From Terrisporobacter vanillatitrophus (GTDB lineage: Bacteria; Bacillota; Clostridia; Peptostreptococcales; Peptostreptococcaceae), in assembly GCF_051148895.1 (NCBI RefSeq), contig NZ_CP154625.1:496001-560000 (forward strand): a DNA stretch of 64,000 nucleotides, written 5' to 3'. The notes beneath the pieces are model-generated. The model ran no database searches. It worked only from the letters and a program-made list of their open reading frames with translations, and was not told where the DNA came from. The translations under genes were made by a program, and so were the position numbers. This document shows, one piece after another, positions 16,512 to 25,297 of the stretch (position 1 is the first letter of the stretch; each line of letters begins with the position of its first letter).

Positions 16512-16988
16512 ATGAAATTTTACGATTTTAAAGCAAATAAAATGAATGGTCAAGAAGTAAGTATGAGTGATTATAAAGGAAAGATTGTATTAGTTGTAAA
16601 TACAGCAAGTAAATGCGGATTAACTCCACAATTTGAAGGATTAGAAGCATTATATAAAGGGTATAAAGATAAAGGATTAGAAATTTTAGGATTCCCTTGT
16701 AATCAATTTGCAAATCAAGATAAAGGAAGTAATGAAGAAATACACGAATTTTGCCAATTAAATTATGGAGTAAGTTTTACAATGTTTGAAAAAATATATG
16801 TAAATGGGAATAATGCACATCCTTTATATAAATACTTAAAAAATGAAGCAAAAGGACTGTTAAGTAAAGAAATAAAATGGAATTTTACTAAGTTCTTAAT
16901 AGACTCAGAAGGAAATGTAGTAAAAAGATATGCACCAACAGTAGAACCATTAAAGATCAAAGACGATATAGAAAACTTATTAAAATAA
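16512..16988 (+). CDS. Glutathione-peroxidase-family thiol peroxidase
   Basis: A 158-residue enzyme that reduces hydrogen or organic peroxides, in the bacterial Cys form usually served by thioredoxin. The catalytic Cys35 lies in VVNTASKCGLT; the conserved Gln and Trp lie in GFPCNQFANQ and KWNFTKFLID. A second Cys in the FPCNQF loop and another in EFCQLNYG could act as the resolving residue. The start is the ATG at 16512 with AGGAGA 7 bases before it; the longer frame begins inside the putative operator. It is followed 15 bases later by the thioredoxin reductase gene. Confidence 0.9.
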   Translation: MKFYDFKANKMNGQEVSMSDYKGKIVLVVNTASKCGLTPQFEGLEALYKGYKDKGLEILGFPCNQFANQDKGSNEEIHEFCQLNYGVSFTMFEKIYVNGNNAHPLYKYLKNEAKGLLSKEIKWNFTKFLIDSEGNVVKRYAPTVEPLKIKDDIENLLK

Positions 16989-17003
16989 TCAGGAGGTACA
17001 AAA

Positions 17004-17876
17004 ATGAGCGACAGAATAGATATAGCTATAATAGGAAGTGGTCCAGCAGGTATATCTGCAGCTTTAAACGCAAGTATAAGAAAAAAAACATTTAAAATAT
17101 TTGGTAGCAAGGAAATAAGTCCAAAGTTAGTAAAGGCTCATAAAGTTAATAACTACCTAGGATTTTATGGGAAAAGCGGATTAGAAATAAGAGATGAGTT
17201 TGCTAAACACTTAGAATCAATGGACATAGATATAACAGAAGATAAAATAAATAACATATATTCAATGGGCGATTATTTTGCTCTAATGGGAACAAACAAT
17301 AACTACGAAGCAAATACAGTAATACTAGCAACAGGTGTAAACTTTGGTAAACCTTTAAAAGGTGAGGAAGAGTTTTTAGGTAGAGGTGTAGGATACTGTG
17401 CAACATGTGATGCACCTTTATACAAAGACAAAGTAGTTAGTATAATTGCTTATAACAAACATGAAGAGTCGGAAGCAAACTTTATAGCTCAAGTAGCTTC
17501 AAAGGTATATTACATACCTATGTACAAGGAAGAAGTAGAGGTAGATTCTTCAATAGAAATAATAAAAGATACTCCAGTAGAAATAGTAGGAGATAAGTTA
17601 GTAGAAAAACTAGTATTAAAGGATAGAGAAATAGAGACTGATGGAATATTTATACTTAGAGATAGTATATCTCCAGGTCAATTAGTACCAGGTTTACAAT
17701 TAGACGGAAATCATATAGAAGTAGATAGAAAAATGAGTACAAATTTAAAAGGGTGTTTTGCAGCAGGAGATATAGTTGGAACACCATATCAATATATAAA
17801 AGCGGCAGGAGAAGGTAATATAGCAGCCCTTTCTGCAGTATCATATTTAGACGAACTAAGAAGAAATAATAAATAA
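17004..17876 (+). CDS. Thioredoxin reductase lacking NADPH motif, ferredoxin type
   Basis: A 290-residue flavoprotein of the thioredoxin-reductase fold. The FAD site IIGSGPAGISAAL and C-terminal GCFAAGDIVG are intact, as is the redox pair Cys132-Cys135 in GYCATCDAP. In standard TrxB the segment after this holds an NADPH GxGxxA motif and HRR residues. Here the same place reads VSIIAYNKHEESEANFIAQ, without the glycine motif. This matches the clostridial ferredoxin-dependent flavin thioredoxin reductases (FFTR). It likely takes electrons from reduced ferredoxin to thioredoxin encoded next to it. SD AGGAGG precedes the ATG. Confidence 0.85.
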   Translation: MSDRIDIAIIGSGPAGISAALNASIRKKTFKIFGSKEISPKLVKAHKVNNYLGFYGKSGLEIRDEFAKHLESMDIDITEDKINNIYSMGDYFALMGTNNNYEANTVILATGVNFGKPLKGEEEFLGRGVGYCATCDAPLYKDKVVSIIAYNKHEESEANFIAQVASKVYYIPMYKEEVEVDSSIEIIKDTPVEIVGDKLVEKLVLKDREIETDGIFILRDSISPGQLVPGLQLDGNHIEVDRKMSTNLKGCFAAGDIVGTPYQYIKAAGEGNIAALSAVSYLDELRRNNK

Positions 17877-17902
17877 ATAATAATAAATGGGAGAGATGAA
17901 AA

Positions 17903-18217
17903 ATGGCTAAAATAGTTAACTCAAATGAATTTAAGGAAGCAATAAAAGAAGAAGGAGTAGTAGTAGTAGATTTCTTTGCAACTTGGTGTGGACCTTGTAA
18001 AATGCTAGCTCCAATATTTGAAGAATTATCAAATGAAATGGAAGGAAAAACACAATTTATAAAAGTTGATGTTGACCAAAGTGTAGACATTGCAAGAGAA
18101 TATGGAATTCAATCAATACCAACAATGGCTATCTTGAAAGATGGACAACCAGTAGAAACAATGGTTGGTTTCTTACCTAAAGATGTAATTAAATCAAATA
18201 TAGAAAATTATCTATAA
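17903..18217 (+). CDS. trxA: Thioredoxin
   Basis: A 104-residue thioredoxin with the active site WCGPC (Cys29, Cys32), the cis-Pro motif QSIPTM and the VVDFFATWCGPCKML core. It is a cytoplasmic disulfide reductant. As last gene of the operon it receives electrons from the upstream reductase and should reduce the upstream peroxidase. SD GGGAGAG is placed before the ATG. A very strong terminator follows. Confidence 0.95.
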   Translation: MAKIVNSNEFKEAIKEEGVVVVDFFATWCGPCKMLAPIFEELSNEMEGKTQFIKVDVDQSVDIAREYGIQSIPTMAILKDGQPVETMVGFLPKDVIKSNIENYL

Positions 18218-18273
18218 AATTAAAATATGCCCCCAAAAGATTTTTACCCCCCTTTTAAAATCTTAATATATAT

Positions 18274-18310
18274 AAGAACTACTAAGTTAATAACTTAGTA
18301 GTTCTTTTTT
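18274..18310 (+). terminator. Strong rho-independent terminator
   Basis: A near-perfect stem of about 15 pairs (AAGAACTACTAAGTT and complement) followed by T6. It closes the peroxide operon. Confidence 0.9.
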
Positions 18311-18572
18311 ATACACTAAAGAGCTATAAATCACCTGATTTGCAAATAATTTACAATTTAACATTAGGTATAAATAATTAAGTCATTAATAGAACAAAAT
18401 ACATATAAGGCAAAATTTTATGAATTATTATATGTATTTTAGATTATATTTTTTCAAAAAAATTAATGGTATATTTTGGTGTTTTCATTTATTTAAATTT
18501 TCAAAAATAGGAAATTTTACCAAAACGTGATATAATATCACTATGATTTACAAAAAATACAGGAGTTATATT
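18311..18572. other. AT-rich leader before diguanylate cyclase gene
   Basis: No gene was seen. An extended AT region with several T- and A-runs; no sigma-A promoter close to consensus stands out. Confidence 0.4.
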
Positions 18573-20273
18573 ATGTATAATTACCAAATAAAAAAAATTT
18601 TAAGTATTACAATAGCATTTACTATGTTATTAGCTGTCCTTGTGTTGGGGATTGATTTATATAAGGAAAAAAAATATAAAGATAATATAAATCAACTTGA
18701 AAAAATAGACTTGATAGGAACATATCATATAGAAGGAAAAGAAGAAAGTCATCCATTGCCTAAAGACGGAAAATTAGGTCTTAGTGGTAATAATAATGTA
18801 ACTATTGAAGGCCATTTCAATAAAGATATTCCAATTAATAAACAACTGATTATGAGAATTGACAATATGAAAGTAAAAATCTTTATTAATGAAGAGGAAC
18901 TTTACTCTTTTGGTCAAGAAAATACATTTTTAAGTAATGCCCATTCTGCGGGAAATTTATGGGATTCAGTTGTCTCTCCAGGAATTAAAACAAGTGATAC
19001 AATTAAGATAGAACTGTATAATGTGTATACAGACCGTGTAGAAACAGCTTATTCAAGATTTTTAAACAATATATACTCAGGATATGAAAGTGCCTTAATT
19101 TCACAACACATGCATGAAAAACTATTTAACACTTGTATATCTCTATTTATTATATGTCTTGGATTCATGTCTATTGGAATTGTATTAATTATAATTAGAT
19201 TAAAGAAGCCTATTTTGAAATTATTATGTTTTGGAGGATTATGTATAAGTAATGGAACTTGGTGTTTTTTAGATTTTAATATTCAAAATTACTTGTTTCC
19301 TTACCCTGTATTTAATAATAGCTTAGATATACTCAGCTTGTTATTTACTATATTTTTCTTAATTTCATACTTTGCTCTTTACTTAAAAAGTAAATGTAGA
19401 TATATCTTATTTGGATTATCAGGAACAATTATCGCCACAATTTTAATAATGACTATTTTGCAATTTTTAGGAATAAAAGATTACTATGATTGTTTATATT
19501 ATATTCAAAGTGCTTGTATTGTATATATACCTATTATTGTAGGATGCATATTTTATGAGAAGAAAAAGTTGAAAAACAATGAACTTAATAAACTCTTACT
19601 TCCTACAATTATTCTAGCTGTAGGAATGATGGGTGATACTATTTGTAATATGCTTCAAATCATTCCTTATATAAATTGGTTTAGGCTGAGTTATCTTATT
19701 TTTCTTACTAGTCAATTTATGCTTATTACTGAAATAATAAGAAAGCCAATATTAGAAAGTACTAGAATAGAAGTACTAGAAGAATTAGTATATGAAGATG
19801 CACTTACAGGTGTTAGAAATAGAACAGCTTATCTAAATAAGGTGGAGTGTATTAAGAGCAATCTAGATAAAGATAATCCTATTAATGTTTTTGTATTTGA
19901 TATTAATAATCTAAAAATAGTAAATGATACCTTAGGTCATGAATATGGTGACCTACTTATAAAGACAAGTGCTAATATTCTTTTAAAGGTATTCAACAAA
20001 GAGGATGTTTATAGAATAGGTGGAGATGAATTTGTAGTAATTTTAGAAAGTAAAAATGAAATAAATTATATTAGGTTAATTGATAAGCTTGAGGATGAAA
20101 TAAAAAGTAATAATTACTATTCAAGTCAACCGCCAATTAGCATGGCATATGGAGTGGCAATTTATGATGCTAATAAGGATACATCTTTTGAGGATGTGTT
20201 TTCAAGAGCAGACAAAGAAATGTATGCTAATAAGGTTAAAATAAAAAAAAGTTGCTATATAACGAAATATTAG
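18573..20273 (+). CDS. Membrane diguanylate cyclase (GGDEF), 7TM sensor
   Basis: A 566-residue enzyme that makes cyclic di-GMP from two GTP at the membrane. It has an N-terminal anchor helix (residues about 10-28), an extracellular region to about 180 that resembles a sugar-binding-like jelly-roll (LSGNNNVTIEGHF ... NMKVKIFINEEELYSFG), then about seven membrane helices (about 185-390). The C-terminal GGDEF domain has the full motif GGDEF at residues 483-487, a DALTGVRNR start and a DINNLKIVNDTLGHEYGD core, so it should be active. No RxxD inhibitory site is obvious. The start is the ATG at 18573, with AGGAG 7 bases before it. Confidence 0.88.
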   Translation: MYNYQIKKILSITIAFTMLLAVLVLGIDLYKEKKYKDNINQLEKIDLIGTYHIEGKEESHPLPKDGKLGLSGNNNVTIEGHFNKDIPINKQLIMRIDNMKVKIFINEEELYSFGQENTFLSNAHSAGNLWDSVVSPGIKTSDTIKIELYNVYTDRVETAYSRFLNNIYSGYESALISQHMHEKLFNTCISLFIICLGFMSIGIVLIIIRLKKPILKLLCFGGLCISNGTWCFLDFNIQNYLFPYPVFNNSLDILSLLFTIFFLISYFALYLKSKCRYILFGLSGTIIATILIMTILQFLGIKDYYDCLYYIQSACIVYIPIIVGCIFYEKKKLKNNELNKLLLPTIILAVGMMGDTICNMLQIIPYINWFRLSYLIFLTSQFMLITEIIRKPILESTRIEVLEELVYEDALTGVRNRTAYLNKVECIKSNLDKDNPINVFVFDINNLKIVNDTLGHEYGDLLIKTSANILLKVFNKEDVYRIGGDEFVVILESKNEINYIRLIDKLEDEIKSNNYYSSQPPISMAYGVAIYDANKDTSFEDVFSRADKEMYANKVKIKKSCYITKY

Positions 20274-20283
20274 TTTATAATAT

Positions 20284-20328
20284 AAAAGCTTATCTAAAGA
20301 TAAAAAATATCTACAGATAAGCTTTTTT
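20284..20328 (+). terminator. Rho-independent terminator
   Basis: AAAAGCTTATCT pairs with AGATAAGCTTTT across a 19-base AT-rich loop and is followed by T-run. Confidence 0.8.
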
Positions 20329-20349
20329 AGATTTATTAAAAATATAAAA

Positions 20350-20428
20350 TTATCCACATAAATGCGTAATTTTACCATTAATGTTGGGGATAAATAAAAA
20401 ATACACTTTGTGGATAACGTTATCCTAA
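20350..20428. promoter_or_regulatory. DnaA-box cluster
   Basis: Four box-like 9-mers in 79 bases: TTATCCACA at 20350-20358 (perfect), TGGGGATAA at 20385-20393 (8 of 9, inverted), TGTGGATAA at 20409-20417 (perfect, inverted), and TTATCCTAA at 20420-20428 (7 of 9). The last two are joined in the 14-base palindrome GGATAACGTTATCC. It lies between two transcription terminators, in non-coding sequence. A DnaA titration or control site is possible; no dnaA or other replication gene is nearby. Confidence 0.6.
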
Positions 20429-20443
20429 GTGGACATATAAAAT

Positions 20444-20473
20444 AAAAAAGCACTAAGTTTATGGACTTAGTAC
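20444..20473 (-). terminator. Terminator of the secreted-protein gene
   Basis: On the minus strand AGTACTAAGT pairs with ACTTAGTGCT and is followed by T6, directly after the stop codon. Confidence 0.85.
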
Positions 20474-20980
20474 TTATTCGCTTATCTGATTTTGTACCCA
20501 AAATAGCATAGAATCACCAAAAGCTTTATTTGTATAATAATATTGTAAAGATTTGCTTTCAGAAGAAGAGTCAGTAGCTTCTATAACTGATAATAAATAT
20601 GAAAGTGACATACTATAAAAATTTAGGGAATTTAAAAGTGCTAGTGATATGGGATTTTCTTCTATATTTCCACTTTCTGTTTTATGATATTCTGATAAAT
20701 CTAGCCTTAATTCATTAATCTGAGATCTTATGAAAGCTACATCTTTTATAAGGGGGGATTTATCTTCATTTTTAGTTATTTTGTTCAATGTGTTTGAAGC
20801 AAGTATATCTAATTGGTTAGAAATACTTTCTAGTTGGAATAAATATTTTTTTTCTTTATTAACTGGTTGTAGGTGATTAGATTCAAGTATAAGATTTTGA
20901 CCATAAATTTTATTAAAGCTGAATCCCATATTTATAAAAGTTATAGAAAAAATAAGCATGCATACAATTGCTTTTTTCAT
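20474..20980 (-). CDS. Small secreted or membrane-anchored protein, unknown
   Basis: A 168-residue protein with an N-terminal signal peptide (MKKAIVCMLIFSITFINMGF, cleavage likely near residue 26). The rest is helical and hydrophilic with a Leu/Ile periodicity (LFQLESISNQLDILASNTLNKI, IRSQINELRLDLSEYH, LALLNSLNFYSMSLSYLLSVIEA). No known domain. SD GGAGG is 7 bases before the ATG. It is a single gene with its own terminator, exported to the cell surface or, if expressed in sporulation, the intermembrane space. Confidence 0.65.
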   Translation of the reverse strand: MKKAIVCMLIFSITFINMGFSFNKIYGQNLILESNHLQPVNKEKKYLFQLESISNQLDILASNTLNKITKNEDKSPLIKDVAFIRSQINELRLDLSEYHKTESGNIEENPISLALLNSLNFYSMSLSYLLSVIEATDSSSESKSLQYYYTNKAFGDSMLFWVQNQISE

Positions 20981-21121
20981 TGATAATCCTCCATAATAAA
21001 AAGTTTATTACTAATATTATTCATAATAATAGGCTTATTAATCATGTATAAATTTACCTTTTAGTCTAAGTTTATCTATTTACTTGTTATTTTATGTACT
21101 TAGAGTATTATATTTAAATTA

Positions 21122-21151
21122 GCATTTTCTTTTATCCTTTTGGAAATAATA
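21122..21151 (+). promoter_or_regulatory. Candidate forespore (sigma-F/G) promoter
   Basis: GCATT at 21122-21126, 15 bases, then GGAAATAATA at 21142-21151. This fits the Bacillus sigma-F pattern GYWTA-N15-GGNRANANTW at every -10 position, with one mismatch in the -35. It is 30 bases ahead of the DUF1540 start. Use by sigma-F or sigma-G is inferred. Confidence 0.5.
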
Positions 21152-21180
21152 TAAAGAAACATTTGTAAGGAGGTAAAAAA

Positions 21181-21486
21181 ATGCAGAGTGGAGATTTAAG
21201 TTGTAATGTAACAAATTGTTTACATAATTTTGGTCATGAATGCAAAGCAGGTGCCATAAATGTAGGTGGTCGTAGTGCTGTGGAAAATTTAGATACTACT
21301 TGTACAACTTTTGTAGATAAAGCCAAAAGTAGCTTTGTGAATAGTATAGACGCTTTAAACACAGATGTACATAATATAAAGTGTGAAGCTTATAATTGTG
21401 TACATAATGAAAATAAGGGCTGTCATGCAGATAATGTTCAGATAGATGTTCAAAATGCATGTTGTAATACATTTGAATGTGAGTAA
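21181..21486 (+). CDS. DUF1540 protein with two Cys-rich modules
   Basis: A 101-residue protein with two DUF1540-type Cys modules: CNVTNCLHNFGHECKAGAI near the start and CEAYNCVHNENKGCHADNV near the end, each followed by a further Cys (LDTTC, NACCNTFEC). The pattern suggests metal binding or disulfides. DUF1540 proteins are common in spore formers and their function is not known. The candidate forespore promoter upstream fits a spore role. SD AAGGAGG precedes the ATG. A terminator follows directly. Confidence 0.8.
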   Translation: MQSGDLSCNVTNCLHNFGHECKAGAINVGGRSAVENLDTTCTTFVDKAKSSFVNSIDALNTDVHNIKCEAYNCVHNENKGCHADNVQIDVQNACCNTFECE

Positions 21487-21491
21487 TATAT

Positions 21492-21532
21492 AAAAAGTAT
21501 TATCAATAATAAAATTGATAATACTTTTTTTA
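21492..21532 (+). terminator. Rho-independent terminator
   Basis: AAAAAGTATTATCAAT pairs with ATTGATAATACTTTTT, followed by T-run. Confidence 0.85.
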
Positions 21533-21612
21533 TTTATTTAAATAGGAACTTATTTAGTAAAAAAATCATACAATAAAAAAAGGATATTCTTAATAAAAGT
21601 AAGGTGAGAAGG

Positions 21613-21825
21613 GTGAAAACTTTAAAAAATTTTTTCATAGCTTTATTGTTCAGTCTTAGTACAGCTTTTCTAGTATATCCTGAAGTTGTTTTTGCAGATA
21701 ATCTGGAAGCACTTATTAACGCTGGAAGTAATAATTTTCCGGTACTCTTTATATTAGCTTTTATAAGTTCTATAATTTTGGCAATGCTAGTTTATTTTAT
21801 AGGGAAAATAGTAAATAGAAAGTAG
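21613..21825 (+). CDS. Small two-helix membrane protein
   Basis: A 70-residue protein starting at GTG (21613), chosen because AGGTG lies 6 bases before it; a GTG at 21604 is also in frame. The first ~25 residues look like a signal peptide ending VVFA, giving a mature peptide with one further membrane helix (VLFILAFISSIILAMLVYFIG). No family is recognised. It lies between two terminators on its own. Confidence 0.6.
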   Translation: MKTLKNFFIALLFSLSTAFLVYPEVVFADNLEALINAGSNNFPVLFILAFISSIILAMLVYFIGKIVNRK

Positions 21826-21831
21826 TTAATT

Positions 21832-21868
21832 AATAAGCTGAGGGTATTATACCTTTAGCTTATTTTTA
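21832..21868 (+). terminator. Rho-independent terminator
   Basis: AATAAGCT with GGTA / TACC and AGCTTATT stem, followed by T5. Confidence 0.75.
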
Positions 21869-22440
21869 TTATAACAGGATAAAAAACAAAATTAGTATAA
21901 GTATACATAGAATAGATAAGAGTTAAAAGGTTAAAAGGTTAAAAGATTTTGAAAAATACTTCAAAATAATGTGGAATTTTATATAAAAAATTGTTAATTG
22001 ATAAAAAAATGTTAAGAGAAAATTTTGAAAATTATGAAAAATAAATAATTTTTTAACTAATAAAATAAAAATGTATTGTAAAATACTGAGTGATATGTAA
22101 GTTGTATAATTTATGCAAATTAGCTATTTGACTAAATTATGAATAATTAATATTAAATAATTCAAAATTTTGAAAACTAGATATTAATATAAAATATTTT
22201 TCACAATGATTTTATAGATAAATTCACAATAAAATTTTCAACCAAAGTGTTAAATTTTTACTAAAATTATAGTTAATTATTCATTAAATATAATAATAAA
22301 GTATTATTATATTGCTAAAAAATAGTCACAAAAACTTGTTTTATTTAAGTTAAAGTTATGCTACTATCTAAAATATCAACATTTAGTTAAACAACAAGAG
22401 CCCAAAAAAAACCAAAAAAAAAAAGGAGAATTTTTGATTT
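21869..22440 (+). promoter_or_regulatory. Long adhE upstream region with Rex-like site
   Basis: About 570 bases with no gene. TTGTTAA-TTGA-TAAAAAA at 21991-22008 matches the Rex operator pattern TTGTTAA-N4-TTAACAA at 12 of 14 arm positions. TTGACT, 17 bases, TATTAA at 22128-22156 is a possible sigma-A promoter. An A-run of about 20 bases with only a few C/G lies just before the ribosome site. If the Rex site is real, NADH/NAD ratio would control adhE. Confidence 0.4.
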
Positions 22441-25113
22441 ATGGTGGTAAATAATGTTGAAACATTAAAACAAAAAATGGAGCAAGTAAGAGAAGCTCAA
22501 GCAAAATTTGCTATGTTTACTCAAGAGCAAGTTGACAAAATATTTTTTGAAGCTGCAATGGAGGCAAATAAACAAAGAATATCTCTTGCAAAAATGGCGG
22601 TGGAAGAAACTGGTATAGGTGTTGCAGAAGATAAGGTTATAAAAAATCATTATGCTTCTGAGTATATCTACAACACTTATAAAAATACTCAAACTTGTGG
22701 AGTAATAGAAAAAAATGAAGGTTTTGGAATTACAAAAATTTATGAACCAGTAGGTGTATTAGCAGGTATAGTTCCAACTACAAACCCTACATCAACAGCA
22801 ATATTTAAAAGCTTAATAGCTTTAAAAAGTAGAAATGGTATAGTATTTTCTCCACATCCAAGAGCAAAAAACTGTACAATTGAAGCTGCTAAAATAGTAT
22901 TAAATGCAGCTGTAAAAGCTGGGGCACCAGAAAATATAATAGGCTGGATAGATGAACCATCAGTAGAATTGTCTGGAGAGATAATGAAAGAAGCTGATAT
23001 GATATTAGCTACAGGAGGACCAGGAATGGTTAAAGCAGCTTATTCTTCAGGAAAACCAGCTGTAGGTGTTGGTTCAGGGAACACACCAATAATACTTGAT
23101 TCTTCTTGTGATATAAAAATGGCAGTATCTTCTATCATACACTCAAAGACATTCGATAACGGTACAATATGTGCCTCAGAACAATCAGTAATAGTTGATT
23201 CTTCAATATATAATGAAGTTAGAGAAGAATTTATAGCTAGAAAAGCTTATATACCTCAAAATAAAGAATTAGAGCAATTAAAGGCAATAGTATTAGGACC
23301 TGCTGGAACTATGAATGCTAAATTAGTAGGTAGACCAGCTGTAGAAGTTGCTGAAGAAGCAGGCTTTGAAGTTCCTGGAGATACAAAATTAATTATAGGG
23401 GAAGCTACATCAACAGACATATCGGAACCACTATCACATGAAAAATTATTCCCATTATTATCAATGTATAAATCAAAAGATTTTGACGATGCAGTTAAAA
23501 AAGCTGATGAGCTTGTAAAGGCTGGAGGAATTGGTCATACAGCAGGAATTTATTTAGATGTTGTAAATAATAAAGAAAAACTTGAAAAATTCCAACAAGT
23601 AATGAAAACTTGTCGTATACTAGTTAATACTCCATCAGCACATGGTGGTATAGGAGATTTATATAACTTTAAATTAGCTCCATCACTAACATTAGGTTGT
23701 GGTTCTTGGGGAAATAACTCTTTCTCAGGACAAGTTGGGCCACTTCAATTATTAAATACTAAAACAGTGGCTGAGAGGAGAGAGAATATGCTTTGGTTTA
23801 GAACACCTGCTAAAACTTATATCAAAAAGGGCTGCTTAGGTGTAGCTATACAAGAACTTGGGAAACAATATTATGATTGTAAAAAAGTATTTATAGTAAC
23901 AGATGAGTTTTTATATGGCAATGGATATACAAAACCTGTAACAGATGAATTAGATGCTATGGGCATTAAGCATACAACATTCTATGAAGTTAAACCAGAT
24001 CCAACACTAAGCACAGCTAAAAAAGGTGCTGAGCAATTACAAGCATTCCAACCAGATTGTATAATAGCGATTGGTGGAGGCTCGGCAATGGACGCTGCTA
24101 AAATTATGTGGGTTATGTATGAACATCCAGAAATCGATTTCATGGATTTAGCAATGAGATTTATGGATATAAGAAAGAGAGTATATACATTCCCTAAAAT
24201 GGGACAAAAAGCTATGATGGTTTCAATACCAACTTCTTCAGGAACTGGTTCAGAAGTTACTCCATTTGCAGTTATAACAGATGATGAAACTGGTAATAAA
24301 TATCCACTTGCAGACTATGAATTAATGCCAACTATGGCTATAGTAGATGCAGATATGATGATGAATCAACCAAAGGGATTAACTGCAGCTTCAGGTATAG
24401 ATGCATTAACACATGCATTAGAAGCATATGCAGCTATGCTTCAAACTGAATTTACAGATGGGTTAGCTCTACAAGCTACTAAATCTATCTTTGAATATTT
24501 ACCAAGAGCTTATGAAAATGGTGCTAGTGACCCTAAAGCAAGAGAAAAAATGGCTCATGCTTCAACAATGGCAGGTATGGCATTTGCAAATGCATTTTTA
24601 GGTGTTTGTCACTCACTTGCTCATAAATTAGGTGCATTCCATCATATACCACATGGTATAGCGAATGCATTATTAATAAACTTAGTACTAGATTTTAATG
24701 TTAATTCAGCTCCAAGAAAAATGGGTACATTCTCACAATATGAATATCCAAATATGTTAGCAAGATATGCTGAAGTAGCTACTTTTGTAGGAATAGAAGG
24801 AAAAGATGATCAAGAAAAATTTGATAAATTACAATTAAAAATAAAAGACTTAAAGGCTAAATTAAATATACCAGATACTATAAAGGCTTTTGGTGTAGAT
24901 GAAAAAGCATTCTTAGATAATTTGGATGTAATGGTAGAGCAAGCATTTGATGATCAGTGTACAGGCGCTAATCCAAGATTCCCATTATTTTCAGAAATAA
25001 AAGAAATGTACTTAAAAGCTTACTATGGTGAAGTATCATATTCTGGATTGAAATATGATGAAGATACATTAGAGGATATAGAAAATCAAGTAGCAGAAAC
25101 ATGTGAAGAATAA
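22441..25113 (+). CDS. adhE: Bifunctional acetaldehyde-CoA/alcohol dehydrogenase
   Basis: An 890-residue fermentation enzyme that reduces acetyl-CoA to acetaldehyde and then to ethanol using two NADH, forming spirosome filaments in relatives. The N-terminal half is a CoA-acylating aldehyde dehydrogenase with catalytic Cys244 (GTICASEQS) and cofactor segment VGSGNTP. The C-terminal half is an iron-dependent alcohol dehydrogenase with GGGSAMDAAK and the metal-binding His cluster in CHSLAHKLGAFHHIPHG. Length is normal. The ATG at 22441 is 12 bases after GGAG, longer than usual; no better start is in frame. It is a single gene with strong codon bias and its own terminator. Confidence 0.97.
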   Translation: MVVNNVETLKQKMEQVREAQAKFAMFTQEQVDKIFFEAAMEANKQRISLAKMAVEETGIGVAEDKVIKNHYASEYIYNTYKNTQTCGVIEKNEGFGITKIYEPVGVLAGIVPTTNPTSTAIFKSLIALKSRNGIVFSPHPRAKNCTIEAAKIVLNAAVKAGAPENIIGWIDEPSVELSGEIMKEADMILATGGPGMVKAAYSSGKPAVGVGSGNTPIILDSSCDIKMAVSSIIHSKTFDNGTICASEQSVIVDSSIYNEVREEFIARKAYIPQNKELEQLKAIVLGPAGTMNAKLVGRPAVEVAEEAGFEVPGDTKLIIGEATSTDISEPLSHEKLFPLLSMYKSKDFDDAVKKADELVKAGGIGHTAGIYLDVVNNKEKLEKFQQVMKTCRILVNTPSAHGGIGDLYNFKLAPSLTLGCGSWGNNSFSGQVGPLQLLNTKTVAERRENMLWFRTPAKTYIKKGCLGVAIQELGKQYYDCKKVFIVTDEFLYGNGYTKPVTDELDAMGIKHTTFYEVKPDPTLSTAKKGAEQLQAFQPDCIIAIGGGSAMDAAKIMWVMYEHPEIDFMDLAMRFMDIRKRVYTFPKMGQKAMMVSIPTSSGTGSEVTPFAVITDDETGNKYPLADYELMPTMAIVDADMMMNQPKGLTAASGIDALTHALEAYAAMLQTEFTDGLALQATKSIFEYLPRAYENGASDPKAREKMAHASTMAGMAFANAFLGVCHSLAHKLGAFHHIPHGIANALLINLVLDFNVNSAPRKMGTFSQYEYPNMLARYAEVATFVGIEGKDDQEKFDKLQLKIKDLKAKLNIPDTIKAFGVDEKAFLDNLDVMVEQAFDDQCTGANPRFPLFSEIKEMYLKAYYGEVSYSGLKYDEDTLEDIENQVAETCEE

Positions 25114-25140
25114 ATAACCTAATTACTAGATAACATATAG

Positions 25141-25189
25141 GAGACTATCTAAAAATGATTAAAAACATTTTTAGATAGTCTCATTTTTA
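25141..25189 (+). terminator. Strong rho-independent terminator
   Basis: A 17-base perfect stem starting GAGACTATCTAAAAATG, an 8-base loop, and a T-rich tail. Confidence 0.9.
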
Positions 25190-25297
25190 TTTAGTGAAAA
25201 ATAGTAAATAGAAAGGATTTCTAATTGGCTAAAATTAACTTTATATAACTATTTTTTCTACAAATAATATATTCAAATATATATAAAGGAGAAAAAT

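Noticed and set aside
21601..21612. GTG start at 21604 for the small membrane protein
   Set aside because: That codon overlaps the ribosome site AGGTG, which is correctly placed for the GTG at 21613.
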